Assembly (NCBI RefSeq): GCF_037975245.1 | Contig: NC_092575.1 | Coordinates: 28,483,341-28,547,340, forward strand | Source of the DNA: Apostichopus japonicus | Lineage: Eukaryota > Echinodermata > Holothuroidea > Aspidochirotida > Stichopodidae | Reading direction: 5' to 3' | Length of the DNA stretch: 64,000 bases | Part shown: positions 12,801 through 24,386 of the stretch, piece by piece | Layout: each line of letters starts with the position of its first letter | How positions within the stretch are numbered: position 1 is the stretch's first letter | Notes under the pieces: model-generated | The model's input: the letters and a program-made list of their open reading frames with translations, nothing else | The model's database searches: none | What the model was told of the DNA's origin: nothing | Made by a program: the position numbers and the translations under genes

Positions 12801-15800
12801 TTATATCACAGATGGTTATGGTAATGTTGTGACCAACCAGAAAAATAGCAGAAAAACTATCAAATATGGCCAAAATTTGGTATAATCCTGAGTGGGAATT
12901 ATTGCTAATTTATGCCTTTAATCCATTCTGGAAAACCTTTGCTGTTGAGTAATTCATTTGAATAATTACGTTGAATTGGATTTTTAGATTTCAGGATTGT
13001 TTGTCAGCTGTGTTGTCTGTGCAAACCAAGTTTATCAAATGTTATACATCAAGACATGAAAAATCTCACTTATATTTCTTGTTCTTTTGAATGCAGTAAT
13101 GTCACTGTCGTATTTCCTGTTCTATTGAATGCATTAATGTCACTGACATATTTCCTGTTCAATTGAATGCATTAATGTTGCTGTCATATTTCCTGTTCAA
13201 TGGAATTTTTTTTGTGTCAATATTAGAAACAACACTTAATTTGTAGTTAAAAGAGAACATGTAATGTTGGTCCATAACTTCTTTGTAGTGCCAGGGGAGT
13301 GTGTCAATATCTTCTTCACCTCTAAACTGATGTTTAGTTTTCACTTCCATAAAGTGACTCCAGTTCTACATGAACTAGTGATAATGTTCAAACTTCTGTC
13401 TTTCTTTTGTAGAATGGTTTGGTACCCATTGTTGAACCTGAGGTCCTCCCAGATGGAGAACATGACTTGGAGAGAGCTCAAAGAGTGACAGAAGAGGTAA
13501 GTTAAAGAACCCCACCCCTTACCCTCACACTTCTCAAGATATGCTCAGATTTATCAAATTTTATAACCAAGTGATGCAGGAAATGTCTTTCTGTGTTATA
13601 CACGTTTATATAAAAAAACGACTGTTGTAATTCTAAAAGGCCAATTCAACGATTTTGCGCGATTTTGTACGTTGTAAAACTGACCGCAAAAACCGCAAAT
13701 AATTGTGCGAATTTCGTACAAAAATTTTCGTGCAAATTTTTCTATGATTATTTAAATCGAGCAAAATCGCATAATTTCGAATGAAATCGTACAAAATCGC
13801 AGAATATTGTTTCTTTGAAATGGTACGATCGTTAAGCGATCACAGTACTGTATTGAGAGGCATATGGCCTTGTAACATACACCAACCTCATCAGCTTCAA
13901 TAGATATTTTTTGCATTTTGTATTTGTTAACGATGCTGTGATAGTTATAGAGAAATTGCTGTAAGAAAGGCACAGTGCAGCAATGAATGTAGTAAGTAGT
14001 GGCTACACATCAGCTGTTACACTATTGGTACTGAGTAGAAAATCCACACTGAAGAAACTCATCAATTGTGGGGACATCTATGTACCTTATGGGACTTTGT
14101 TTGAAAGGCCTATGATTTACATGTGATCAAAGCATAACAACAGTGTAGACATAGTCGGCATTATAATACGGGAGACTGTTGCTACCCAGTTAATATGAAG
14201 CATTGATATTACTTATAATGTACTGATATGATTTTATTCTTTGTGATATTTTTGTTTCTTTTCAGGTTCTTTCATACACCTACAGAGCCCTAGTAGAACA
14301 CCATGTTTTCTTGGAGGGAACCCTCTTGAAGCCAAACATGGCTACTGCGGGACACAGCTGCTCCAAGAAGTACAGCCCACAGGACGTAGCTTTGGCTACA
14401 GTCAGGGCCCTAAGCAGAACTGTACCAGCAGCAGTACCTGGTAATGATTACAACAATTTGAGAATTTAAAGCAGTCCACTGGGTTTTGTTGTGATGTCAA
14501 TGTGTGTGCACAACATTTCATGTTAGTTAATTGTATTAATGTCACATTTGCTCAGTGTCAGCAATCCAAACCTTTCCGAGCCTTTAGTTTGCAATCAACT
14601 ACTCTTAGCCAACAACGCTACTGAGTATTACAACTCTGGATAGAAGTGGTAGATTTTACCATCTAGTGGTTGGGCTGAGGATCAGCTAATCATATATGAC
14701 TTAACCACAGGGTGTATTGACTGCTACACTATGGTTGGTTGATGAATGGCCACAGGATTGATCCACTGCTACACTATGGTTGATGAATGGCCACATGGTT
14801 GATTGGCTGCTACACTATGGTTGATCGATGGCCACAGGATTGATCCACTTCTACACTATGGTTGATGAATGGCCACATGGTTGATTGGCTGCTACACTAT
14901 GGTTGATCAATGGCCACAGGATTGATCCACTGCTACACTATGGTTGATCAATGGCCACAGGGTTAATTGACTGCTACACTATGGTTGATCAATGGCCACA
15001 GGGGTGATCCACTGCTACACTATGGTTGATGAATGGCCACATGGTTGATTGGCTGCTACACTATGGTTGATCAATGGCCACAGGGTTAATTGACTGCTAC
15101 ACTATGGTTGATCAATGGCCACAGGGTTAATTGACTGCTACACTATGGTTGATCAATGGCCACAGGGTTAATTGACTGCTACACTATGGTTGATCAATGG
15201 CCACAGGGTTAATTGACTGCTACACTATGGTTGATCAATGGCCACAGGGTTAATTGACTGCTACACTATGGTTGATCAATGGCCACAGGGGTGATCCACT
15301 GCTACACTATGGTTGATGAATGGCCACATGGTTGATCAATGGCCACAGGGGTGATCCACTGCTACACTATGGTTGATGAATGGCCACATGGTTGATTGGC
15401 TGCTACACTATGGTTGATCAATGGCCACAGGGTTAATTGACTGCTACACTATGGTTGATCAATGGCCACAGGGTTAATTGACTGCTACACTATGGTTGAT
15501 CAATGGCCACAGGGGTGATCCACTGCTACACTATGGTTGGTGAATGGCCACAGGGTTTATAGACTGCTACACTATGGTTGATGAATGGCCACAGAGTTTA
15601 TTGACTGCTACACTATGGTTGATGAATGGCCACAGGGTTAATTGACTGCTGCACTATGGTTGATCAATGGCCACAGGGTTTATTGACTGCTACACTATGG
15701 TTGATCAATGGCCACAGGGGTGATCCACTGCTACACTATGGTTGATGAATGGCCACAGGGTTTATAGACTGCTACACTATGGTTGATGAATGGCCACAGG

Positions 15801-17860
15801 GTTTATTGACTGCTACACTATGGTTGATGAATGGCCATAGGGTTAATAGAGTGCTACACTGTGGTTGATCAATGGCCACAGGGTTTATTGACTGCTACAC
15901 TATGGTCGATCAATGTCCAGCTGTTAACTACAGTGTGCTGCTTTTAATCTATTCCCGCTTCTCCTCCTACTCCGCAAGCTTGATTAGGCCCTCCATCAAC
16001 AACACTCATGACTCCACAGGTGCTGATTGTGCCTGTGTACATGGATAAACTGCTTTAACTATTATCTCTTTGTTGTCTCTGCATGTCTACATTGTTCTCT
16101 TCACGTTGTTCTTCAAGGAATCACCTTCCTCTCTGGAGGTCAGAGTGAAGAGGATGCATCTGTCAACCTGGATGCCATCAACAAACATCAAGGCAAGAAA
16201 CCGTGGGCCCTGACCTTTTCTTATGGCAGGGCTCTCCAGGCCAGTGTCTTGAAGGCATGGGGAGGCAAACCTGAGAATGTTCCAGCAGCCCAAAAAGAAT
16301 TCTTGAAGAGAGCAACGGTAAGGAAGTACCCTGTGAGGTCCCCTGTATTCAGAAGTAGCCCATCAGGCTATGTGTCCTGAGTTTGTGGTAGCCCCAAAAC
16401 ATCGTGAGGAAGCGTGTAAAATATTTGTAAACATTGTTGTATCTTCCGTACTCATATAGAAACAGAAACACAATCCAAATTTGCTTCCAGACGGCCCTAC
16501 TTAAAGTGCGTAGATAGTTTGTACCCAGCATAATGTGACTGTACACATCATCTTGTTATAGTTTGTACCCAGCATAATGTGACTGTGTACACATCATAAC
16601 GTTAAAGTTTGCACCCAGCATAATGTGACTGTGTACACTTCATAAAGTTAAAGTTTGTACCCATCATAATGTCACTATACACATAACATTAAAGTTTGTA
16701 CCCAGCATAATGTGACTGTACAATTCATCACGTTAAAGTTTATACCCAGCATAACATGACTCTGTACACATCATAACCTTAAAACCTTTATTCACAATTT
16801 ATGTTACAAACATTTCTGACATTTCATGTGGTTATTATGGGTCAAATCCATTGCCTTATTTTGCAGTAGAATTCTGAATATTTCAAATAAATGTTCAAAC
16901 TGATATGCATGAAACTGCTAGCAATATCTTTGGAAAAACAATAGCCTATACGGAAATAATCTATGCTACCATTAGCTGGCTATCCTGACAACAAAGTCTA
17001 CCAAATAGCAAGTACAATGTGTGTTAAATATGTTGTAACCAAACTGGCAACAAATATGCAAACTTAATTCTCAAAATACAATCTTTTTATCAATCATAGA
17101 TGGTATTAAGAAATCAAAACTGTATCCATGATATTCTTTGCAGCTGCTTTTTTTTTTATTGGACCATTTGAGGTCTCCTTGTTTCTGGCAGTCCCTTGAG
17201 ATCCTCATATTTGTGGTAGCAGAACTCTGAAGTCCCCCTTATCCTTTTGTGTTCACATTTTGTCTGTTAGTAGACCCTTTGAGGGACACATTGAGCTAAC
17301 ACTTATCCTAGGCCTTCTTTTCTGTTTTAGCAGATGTAAATACAAATAGCATTATTACTTACATATAAGTCAACCAGTGTTAGGTGATTTCCAGCTTGTA
17401 ACACCATTTTTTGGTTGGGAGAGGCACAAATTTTATTTACCTAATTGTTGAGATTTATGTGTTGGTAAAATATTCTAGACTTATATAATTTTATGGAGAA
17501 AATGCAATCACCTACATCAATTCAATCAATATTTGGAATATTTCTACTTGAAAAAATATGTTAGAAGCTTAATGAGTTTGGAGCATACCAGGTATAGAGT
17601 ACATTCTATTGATATTTTAGAACTGAAGGCAACATTGTACACAATACTCATAATGTGAAAATGACTGAGTCATCATCTCCAACATCTTAGGTCTAACAGT
17701 GATAATTTACATTATATCAAGAGATGAATATTGAAACATGATTTCATTTTGTTTTAAATCTTTTCAGGCTAATGGACAGGCTGCTTTGGGTAAATATGAT
17801 GGTGGTGTTGCAGGGGCTGCTACTGCAGATTCGCTGTACGTCTCCAACCACACCTACTAA
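6834..17860 (+). CDS. ALDO: Fructose-bisphosphate aldolase, class I (complete, 7 coding exons)
   Basis: Class I aldolase cleaves fructose-1,6-bisphosphate to DHAP and glyceraldehyde-3-phosphate (cytosol, glycolysis and gluconeogenesis). Coding exons are 6834-6951, 8258-8469, 12572-12790, 13413-13496, 14266-14440, 16118-16317 and 17768-17860. They sum to 1101 nt, or 366 residues plus TAA, against about 364 for vertebrate enzymes. All junctions are GT-AG and frame-consistent. Visible catalytic landmarks are D36 in AADES, K110 in GIKVDKG, K150 in AKWR, E191/E193 in VEPE, the Schiff-base lysine K233 in EGTLLKPN, and the essential C-terminal Tyr (ending SNHTY). One residue is inserted near T121 relative to vertebrate enzymes. 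Exon lengths 212, 84, 175 and 200 match my memory of vertebrate aldolase genes. The 219-nt exon corresponds to two vertebrate exons, so one intron is absent here. The ATG is preceded by a 41-nt leader after the acceptor at 6791-6792. Confidence 0.97.
7217..8220. mobile_element. Non-autonomous DNA transposon in aldolase intron, TA target site
   Basis: The left end reads GTCAGTTGGGGTAAAAAAAA and the right end is its imperfect inverse (TTTTACCCCACTTGAC), each flanked by TA (7215-7216 and 8221-8222). Further GGGGTAAAAAA and TTTTTTACCCC copies occur subterminally and internally (about 7244, 7580, 7612, 8010, 8030, 8055). I see no transposase. The right end stops 37 bp upstream of the second aldolase coding exon. 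Confidence 0.65.
8752..9838. repeat. 40-bp minisatellite in aldolase intron, about 27 copies
   Basis: The tandem unit is 40 bp, built round AGTGAGGGCAGCAGTGCCAG followed by CATTAGTACCTTGAAGCTAG, with substitutions. The reading frame is not conserved and it lies wholly within the intron 8470-12571. One segment near 9656-9709 is inverted relative to the rest of the array. Confidence 0.9.
9839..11212. other. Aldolase intron, unique-looking AT-rich sequence
   Basis: No exon, transposon end or array is recognised. Near 10026-10040 there is a single half of the hairpin motif (CAGCTCCATAGTTACAC) without a visible partner arm, possibly a decayed copy. Confidence 0.4.
11213..11850. repeat. Long-unit minisatellite in aldolase intron
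   Basis: Seven or eight imperfect units contain AGTTAGCCTCTCTTTATGAG and AGAGCTCTGTGATATTTGG. Each is followed by a variable number of short GGTGCCTGTTA or TTGCCTGTCCG subrepeats, so unit length varies from about 60 to 130 bp. It is non-coding. Confidence 0.8.
11851..12571. other. Aldolase intron end with splice acceptor
   Basis: No further structure is seen. The stretch ends in the acceptor TTTATTTTGTTAG at 12559-12571, directly before the exon encoding [10 protein letters not shown]. Confidence 0.5.
13073..13203. repeat. 43-bp tandem repeat, three copies, aldolase intron
   Basis: Three successive copies of a unit containing TATTTCCTGTTC and GAATGCATTAATGTCACTG lie in the intron 12791-13412. 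Confidence 0.7.
13636..13810. repeat. Palindromic repeat with GATTTTGCGCGATTTTGTACG ends, possible small MITE
   Basis: The left part (GATTTTGCGCGATTTTG then TACG) is answered on the right by CGTACAAAATCGCAGAAT, and internal CGCAAA/TTTGCG strings repeat in both directions. No clear target duplication is seen, so its nature is uncertain. The rest of the intron up to the acceptor at 14264-14265 shows nothing recognisable. Confidence 0.4.
14698..15915. repeat. 41-bp minisatellite in aldolase intron, about 29 copies
   Basis: The unit contains TGATCAATGGCCACAGGG followed by TTAATTGACTGCTACACTATGG. Variants (TGATGAATGG, GTGATCCAC, TTTATAGAC) recur in blocks, which suggests higher-order amplification of two- and three-unit groups. 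Every unit contains the palindrome TGGCCA. It lies between coding exons five and six. Confidence 0.9.
16517..16783. repeat. 46-bp tandem repeat, six copies, last aldolase intron
   Basis: Units start GTTTGTACCCAGCATAATG and end near CATCATAACGTTAAA. There are six imperfect copies, one slightly shorter. Confidence 0.8.
16784..17767. other. Remainder of last aldolase intron
   Basis: AT-rich and without recognisable exons or transposon ends. It ends in the acceptor TTAAATCTTTTCAG (17754-17767). Confidence 0.45.
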
Positions 17861-18890
17861 CAGACTCATCAACACAATGTACAACATACATAGCCCTTGT
17901 TCAATTCAATGAATCAGTATGTCTCCCTCTGTCCAGTTTGACGATTTCTAAACAACTTTTTTTCAGTTTTGGATGATAATGTTTTTTTTTTTATGGTGGC
18001 GGATGTAGGTTTGTAATAATTATGATCACCTTAACTAACACCTTTATGAGACTGATGGATGTGGACAATTCAACAGATAAAATTCACTGTGGAGGTCAAA
18101 GATCATGTTTGTTTCCACGCAATAGATTCAGTTGACCAATTGTCCTAACTTTCCTTTGGTTTGCAGTTCTACTTCTTCCATCAAATTTACAAATGGTTGT
18201 TAAAACTTTGAATGTGTAGACTTTGTTCCTGGTAGTAGTAGTAGTAGTGTCAGTACTATGTCTATGTTGCTTTAAATATGCAGAAGTTTCTATGGAAACC
18301 AGACATGAATATGCATGATGTAATGTTGAATGAGAAAGAACAGTAAAGAAAAAATTCCTGGAAGCAATAACTCAACTGTTCCTAAGGAAGGCTGCATTTT
18401 GATTTTACAACTGTTAAAGTTACCAATCAGGTTCAACACAATAAGACCTGATTTACATATTCTGTCAGTTTTCTATTATTAAGAGTGATGTGCTTTCATT
18501 AATCCACACTGTTTATGCATAATTGGAAAGCTTTGTGCCTGATTGCATCGCTATAATCCAATTTGCTGCCATTTTCCAAGTATAAATGATAGATAGCAAA
18601 GTGGTGACATTATTGTACAGAAATTATGTTTGTTTCCTACTATGATTTATGAATATTCAGAATGAATATGGTCAAACCTCTTCATGAATAAACATATGTT
18701 ATACATGAGGAATAATAGAAAGAACGTTTATGTGGAGAAAAGGAGAATTCAATTATTTTGGAGAGTTGGGGAGTGGAAGATGCTTTCTTGTTTTGAGTAC
18801 TTGTCAATAAATTAATCCGAGGAAAATGCTACTGCAAACTGTCTTTGATAATCAGTCTATGGTGAATAAATGTAGTTAACCTTAAGAGTA
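17861..18890 (+). other. Aldolase 3' untranslated region with candidate poly-A signals
   Basis: After the TAA at 17858-17860 the sequence is non-coding. AATAAA hexamers occur at about 18687, 18807 and 18864, so the transcript probably ends between about 18.7 and 18.9 kb. The mapping is inferred from signals only. No transposon is seen before 19053. Confidence 0.5.
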
Positions 18891-19052
18891 TTTGTTCTCT
18901 ATTATCTGTCTCATAGTTGATTTTTATGTTCATGATGAGAGTTTTACTCCTGAAATAGTTTTTATGTTTTGTTATATACAGTCAACCATTCCTTGAGTTA
19001 GAGGCAAGATATTGAGGTGGGGCTGTTAACAAACAGTTGTCTTAAATGTAGT

Positions 19053-20643
19053 CAGGGACGTAGCTAAGGCCTGATGATTGGGGGGAGTAGTGGCTGAAAT
19101 ATCAACTGGATGGGTTTTGGAGTCAGAAAATTCCGACTGCTGCCTTGTACCCCCCCCCCCCCCCGCACTCATCGTCAACGATACGGTCAGTGTCAGTCAG
19201 ACACCCCATCTTTCGCGACTGCACTTTTGTTCCGAACTTTTTTCAATACATTTGTACCTTATGGGGCAAAGTTTTTGCTTATGTTGATGGCACTTTTAAA
19301 CTTCCGTAGATTAGCATTGAGTGTTTTAATTGCATACCATAGAGACAACGTATATCCCAACGTCGTAGCCAGGGATTTGAAAGGGGAAGCACTTTTTGCG
19401 ATTGATATGGGGGAGGGGTCTAAGGGGAGGGGGTGATTTTTTTGAACAATTGAAGGTCCTTAGATGCGATCTGGTGCAATTTGTTGCCAGTTTCATCATC
19501 ATCATATCATATTATCAGCAGATTTTGGTTCCTGTTTGAATTCTTTTACATGTTCTTTTACATAATATATCAGAAAGACAAACATAGTGCTCTTTTACAA
19601 TTTTTCCAGAAGGATGATTCTTGTTTATTGTCCAATGTCTGGACTTAAATACATTTGACGAACTTAATTGATGGACAATATAAACTTTCATATTTTGTAA
19701 GACAGCCAGATTTGCAGTGGCCTAAAAAAATATCGTTATCTCCGTGTATTAACAGTGTAATAATTATTTATAGGAAGTGCGTATCACGTACGATTGCTAG
19801 CTTAGCTTCATAACATGCTGTTCGTGCAACAACTTAGGACGAACCATAGAACGGATGAGAACGAACTTGTCGTCGTCGTTGTGCATACGGTTCCTGACAT
19901 TCCATCGAGTGAGGTTAGGTAGGCAATATGTATTTTATTACGCAGTGGCCAACTGTAGGTTTGAAATAGGCTATAGGCTAAATTTATCTGATTGCATCTG
20001 CCAAACTAAGTAGGCTAAGTAGTTGAATCAGTAGGCCTGAATGTTATTACGATTATAAACGAGTTAACGAGTACTCAAGATCAAAAGAGCACTGACAAAA
20101 TACCATGCTAAGAAAACAACAGTTTTTAAACATTTTTTTCGACACTCAAAGGGGGGGAGCAGTCGCCCCCCTGCTCCCCCTGGCTACGTCCCTGGTATAT
20201 CCTGAACTTACTTTAAGCTAGCGAACAGGGTCGACCCACCCAATAGCAACATTAATACATAAATTTCCGAATTGAAGCTGGCGAACGTTGTATTTTTTTT
20301 TAGAGTATTCAAAATCATACGAAGTTTTGTATGGTGGAGTATAAGGATCGCGAGATACAATTTCTCAATGTGACGAGGAAAACGTGGTAAATATGACTGA
20401 TTTAAGGTCAATTTTGATCGAGAATTTTATGTCACTCACAAATTACAAGAACATATGAAAATAAGAGTGCGACAGTCAGAAAAATTAGAGCGCGACAGTC
20501 GGAAATTCCGAATTGAAGCTGGCGACAGTCGGAAATTCCGACAGTCGGAAATTCCGACTGTCGCACTCAAATTTTCCAACTATCGTCATTTTTACCAAGA
20601 TTGGGGGGGGGGGGTGAGACACCCCCCTCTAGCGACGTCCCTG
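19053..20643. mobile_element. hAT-like non-autonomous transposon, 8-bp target duplication
   Basis: The perfect 8-bp direct repeat AATGTAGT lies at 19045-19052 and 20644-20651. Inverted ends are CAGGGACGTAGCTAAG on the left and CAGGGACGTCGCTAGA (reverse strand) on the right. A third end-like sequence (CTACGTCCCTG, ending 20194) lies inside and hints at a nested or rearranged copy. The inner right part has a cluster of GACAGTCGGAAATTCCGA repeats in both orientations (20470-20575). No transposase was found. Eight-bp duplication and CAGGG-type termini fit hAT elements. Confidence 0.75.
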
Positions 20644-20651
20644 AATGTAGT

Positions 20652-21601
20652 ACATTATTGTGAACATACATAGGGTCCTCCTTCGAACCTGTTTTTGGCC
20701 TTTGACCCCCCTTCCCCCCTCCGCCCTTGCATTTGCTTGAGAGTTTCATTGACACAGGAAGAAACCCTTAGTGTAGTACCAATGTCATCGAATGTCCTTC
20801 CTGGAAGCGAATGTCTTTTCGTAGTACAGCGAAGGAAGAATACCAATTGTGCATTTATATTGCATGATTAAACTTCTGAATAATGGATGTCTTAAACTGC
20901 GCATGCTTGAGAGCATTCATTCGCAGAATGGGGATGCCCCAGTGACTTGGTCTGCTCTGTTTACTGATTGGATACAGTAATATCATATACAGACATCAAT
21001 GTATATGTATAAAGTTGTGGGAAAGAAAGTCCTGAAAGCATTGCCCCCCAAACATATGTGTGATGTTATAGTCCTTATAATATATCTCACTGTCTGCTAA
21101 AGACTTGAAACCATCTGTCTCATGTAGGCTGGTACACAATTGCCTGCACCAGACAATGACAGCGATGGGAGTCCCTTAAAGTGTTTCATAATCCTCTCTT
21201 CCCTGAGATGATCTTATGTAAATATGGTGAGATAATTCAAGTTCCTCACTGCCTGTGGATCAATAAACTGGCCACCTCTACTCACCTTCAGTAGGCTACT
21301 GGCTTCAGAACTTGTTGTACTGATGTACCCCCCGATCTCGATTCCTTCACAAAGAAATACATCTCTTTGCCAAATCTTCAGTTTGAAGCAATCTCGAGTT
21401 TTGCCCACCACTATATCAGATCTCTTTCAATTGTCTTTCCCTCCCTTTCCCAGCTAAATTCAAACCGGCAACGCAGTGTCAACCCTCATCGCTTCAACTG
21501 TAATGAGTGGGAAAAATACCATCAAAATTTGCCATAGTTGTAATAGAGTATACTTTATACATATATATATACATCGACACTGACACTCGCGCATTACACT
21601 A
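20652..21601. other. Intergenic, no gene recognised
   Basis: No reading frame with family features and no array was found. A short ATATAT run occurs near 21560. Confidence 0.4.
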
Positions 21602-21609
21602 CTCGATCG

Positions 21610-22003
21610 CAGTGGCGGAGCTAGGGTATTGGTCAGAGGGGGCGAAAATGGCCTGTAGGGGCGCTTTCGACACTATCTAAGCGGAGCGCCACCACCGGTT
21701 GGCGCAGAGCGTACAGATTTTTTTGAGTAAAGATACTCCCTAGATCGCCGGAAATGACCCTTTCCGGGCCTTGCTAATTTGCAGATTGACGAAGAATAAA
21801 TAGCCGTTAGAGCATTTTGTCAGAAAATTACACCAAAAAAATGTGACAAATGTCAGTAGGTAGATGAGAGCGCAGTAAAAATGTCAATAATCGCGAATAA
21901 GTGAAAAGTGGTAAAAAGCTGAAAAGGGCGCCAGCAGTCCATTTGAGTCCGTCAGGGGGGCATCCGCCCCCCCCCCCCCGACTGTATGGACGCTCCGCCA
22001 CTG
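21610..22003. mobile_element. hAT-like MITE (394 bp)
   Basis: Ends are CAGTGGCGGAGC on the left and its inverse GCTCCGCCACTG on the right. Flanks are CTCGATCG (21602-21609) and CTCGTTCG (22004-22011), matching at 7 of 8 positions. It contains the conserved internal block AGCGGAGCGCCACC..GGTTGGCGC..GAGCGTAC at about 21679-21713, shared with four other sites in this window. Confidence 0.8.
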
Positions 22004-22062
22004 CTCGTTCGACTGTACTGCTAAACATGTTGTATATAGTGAGGTTATCTCTGATGACGTAC

Positions 22063-22253
22063 TTTTTTTAAGGAAAAGTCGCCTAGGAAAGAACCTGGGC
22101 ACGAAAACCAAACTACCGAACGACTGATCCGCTCTCAACCCCAGTCCCCTTGCATCGGGATTGTGACTGTGTGATCATCGTCAGGTGTGCATCACCATTC
22201 CCCTCGAAAGGGAACAGTTACTACACATGATCATAGCCAAAAGGCCGAGAAGC
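22063..22253 (-). mobile_element. SINE with U2-snRNA-like head, copy 1
   Basis: Read on the minus strand, the element begins with a close match to the first 45 or so nt of U2 snRNA: CGCTTCTCGGCCTTTTGGCT, then the branch-point-pairing GTGTAGTA followed by CTGTTC. After that it diverges from U2, has no Sm site, and ends in a hairpin (GCCCAGG, TTCTTT, CCTAGGC) and a T-rich tail. The 10-bp direct repeat GATGACGTAC flanks it (22053-22062 and 22254-22263). It is therefore a retroposed, U2-derived short element, not a working U2 gene. Confidence 0.7.
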
Positions 22254-22263
22254 GATGACGTAC

Positions 22264-22315
22264 TTTTTTAAGGAAAAGTCGCCCAGGAAAGAACCTGGGC
22301 ACGAAAGGGAACAGC
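22264..22315 (-). mobile_element. Internally deleted U2-head SINE copy
   Basis: Directly after copy 1 the tail sequence (AAGGAAAAGTCGCCCAGG and so on) repeats, then jumps from GGCACGAAA to GGGAACAG, i.e. across most of the element, at a shared CGAAA. TGACGTAC flanks it on both sides (22256-22263 and 22316-22323). Confidence 0.55.
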
Positions 22316-22329
22316 TGACGTACTGCCAC

Positions 22330-23202
22330 TGGTCGTGAAGAGTGCAGTGAAGCTATGATATATGAATATCATACTTGAAACCACATATATGAATAATTCA
22401 TAACCTGTCCTCGAGGTGTACAGCGCAGCCCGTCTATATCGTTCATCTGCATGCTAAGTTTTATTAGAGCGAAATGCAGGGGAGCCGGCTTTACAGAAAT
22501 GTTTGGGACCCTGGGAAGCAGGTACTCGATCCTAGTGAACATTTTATGGAGCCTTGGCACCATAATTAAAGGAGGGCCACAATACTCGTGTGCTGTTTAC
22601 TTGTGAACGTTTTGTTCACATGATGGTGGGACAGATTAAGGGATGGGGTGGGAGAACACTAGTCTGAAACTGGAGGGGGCGTGATACCACATTTATAAAA
22701 AGGGGTTAATATTCATATGGAACCATATAGTCAAATGCTCAGTGAACGATAAAGACTGATATACACTGCAAAGTCAGTCATGTTTAGGTAAAACATTTTC
22801 TTGAACATTTTTATGGCAATTTAAGTCTACAACACGTTAAAGCCCAGTGAAGGATCTTCCAATTTTGTTGTTGCATTTTAAACTGAAAGATACAGTACCT
22901 CACAGTAATGAAACAACCGACAAATATGCCGATATTGTTGTATATAGGTTGATACAGATGCTTGGAAAAAAGCTCAAAACCAACTAAAATTACATCTGCA
23001 TACCGGTTTTGGATAGATCTGCCCAACAAATTTTTCTCTGTACTTTCTGACTATTTTCAATGGACGTATCAGATTGTCCGCCAAGTGGATACAGGTATAT
23101 ATATGCACACTTGCAAAATTGTCAAGTTGGAAAAGAAAAAAGCTTAGATGACCTCTCTAAAAATATGTAAACACTCCCCCCCCCCTCCCCCCATCCTCCC
23201 AG
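22330..23202. other. Intergenic, no gene recognised
   Basis: No family-like frame, transposon end or array was found. A C-run precedes the duplicated module that starts at 23203. Confidence 0.35.
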
Positions 23203-23572
23203 TTAAAGGGTGTGAAGACTCGCGCAAAAAGAAACGTCTAATGCCGGTAATCTGACCTAGTTTCGAATGAGGTGTAACAGAAGTGTTAAACACCAACATC
23301 GATCCCAGAAAATATGCACACAGCTTGTTACCTTCGGTAATTAGACACTAGTGTACAGTCAGTACATACAGCTGCGGTCAATACCCACAGCACAGTGAAG
23401 AAACGATACAGCGATGGACATCTCAGCTCCAGCTAACAAGGTATCACGTTTCATTACTGTCTGCATTGTGTAGCGACAAGCAGAAAACTTCACTTGCAAT
23501 CAACGGAAAGTTAACTTTTTCAGAGCGTGGCACGCGGTTTGGGGCGAGTCTTCAATGCCTTTAAAGGCTTTT
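23203..23572 (+). repeat. 370-bp module duplicated in inverted orientation, with a possible first exon
   Basis: This segment is closely similar to the reverse complement of 31930-32305. Both copies keep an ATG at the same place followed by an open stretch and a GT dinucleotide. Here ATG is at 23414 and encodes MDISAPANK before GTATCACG; the other copy gives MNISGPAKDIK. The length difference is exactly 6 nt, i.e. in frame, which supports a coding first exon with its promoter. Linking it to the ISG12-like gene downstream is speculation, because a matching acceptor is not clear. Confidence 0.45.
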
Positions 23573-24386
23573 TTTTAATATGTCGCTAAACAATGAAGTT
23601 GACCAGCTGTTTCTAATATTCTACAATGTGCAATTGCACCATCATAAATGTGAGCTACAATCGTGTAATGCAGCATGTTCCGTGAATTACAATTTATCAC
23701 TTCATTAACTCAAAACGGATGCATACATTTACCACAAACATTTAATTTAATTGATATAAGTGCCACTAATATATAACTCATTTGGTTTGGATTCGAGTCA
23801 AAGTGCAATCTCGTCTTTCTGTTTTTGAATGTCGCTTGTCTTTGGTAAACACGACTGGAAAATCCCTGTTGTGTAATATGTATTGTACTCCCCGAGTACG
23901 GTAAACATTAGGTGCCATACAAGAGACGGAATTATTCTTATCACCGTAAAGCCTCTGTACTAGCACGTCAGCAGTGTCTTTCTACACCCTTTACCAAACA
24001 TTATGTTTACATTTTACATTTTCTCTGATTTGATTGAAACATTGCAATTGGAGTAATAATGACGAACAATATGACCACATGGTTTATTCTATACGTAGTA
24101 GTAGCTTATTTCAACTCATATCGTGGCCCAAAGGCCAAATTATATAAGAGTAACAGGGCAAAAATCAAAATAAAGGAATATAACAGTAACTCAATAACAA
24201 TAAAGGTAGAAGAACAAAAGACACACAAATAGATAATATATAGAGACAACCTTCACAATTACAAGGAAAATTCAGTAGTAACACCACCCCCCCCCCCCTT
24301 TGTTAAAAACTAAACAATACGACTAACCAGGTACAAACACACCAAAATCAATCGTTTATAAGTCTACGCAAAGAAAAGGAATTGCA
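23573..24386. other. Intergenic, probably including LINE 3' flank
   Basis: No gene is seen. The part from about 24120 to the LINE stop codon at 24387 (minus strand) may be the LINE's 3' untranslated region. Confidence 0.3.

Noticed and set aside
19078-19436. Open frames inside the hAT-like element at 19 kb
   Set aside because: Low-complexity proline and glycine runs from C/G homopolymers; no transposase motif.
22226-22258. A functional U2 snRNA gene
   Set aside because: Only about the first 45 nt resemble U2. The Sm site and the 3' domain are missing and direct repeats flank the element.
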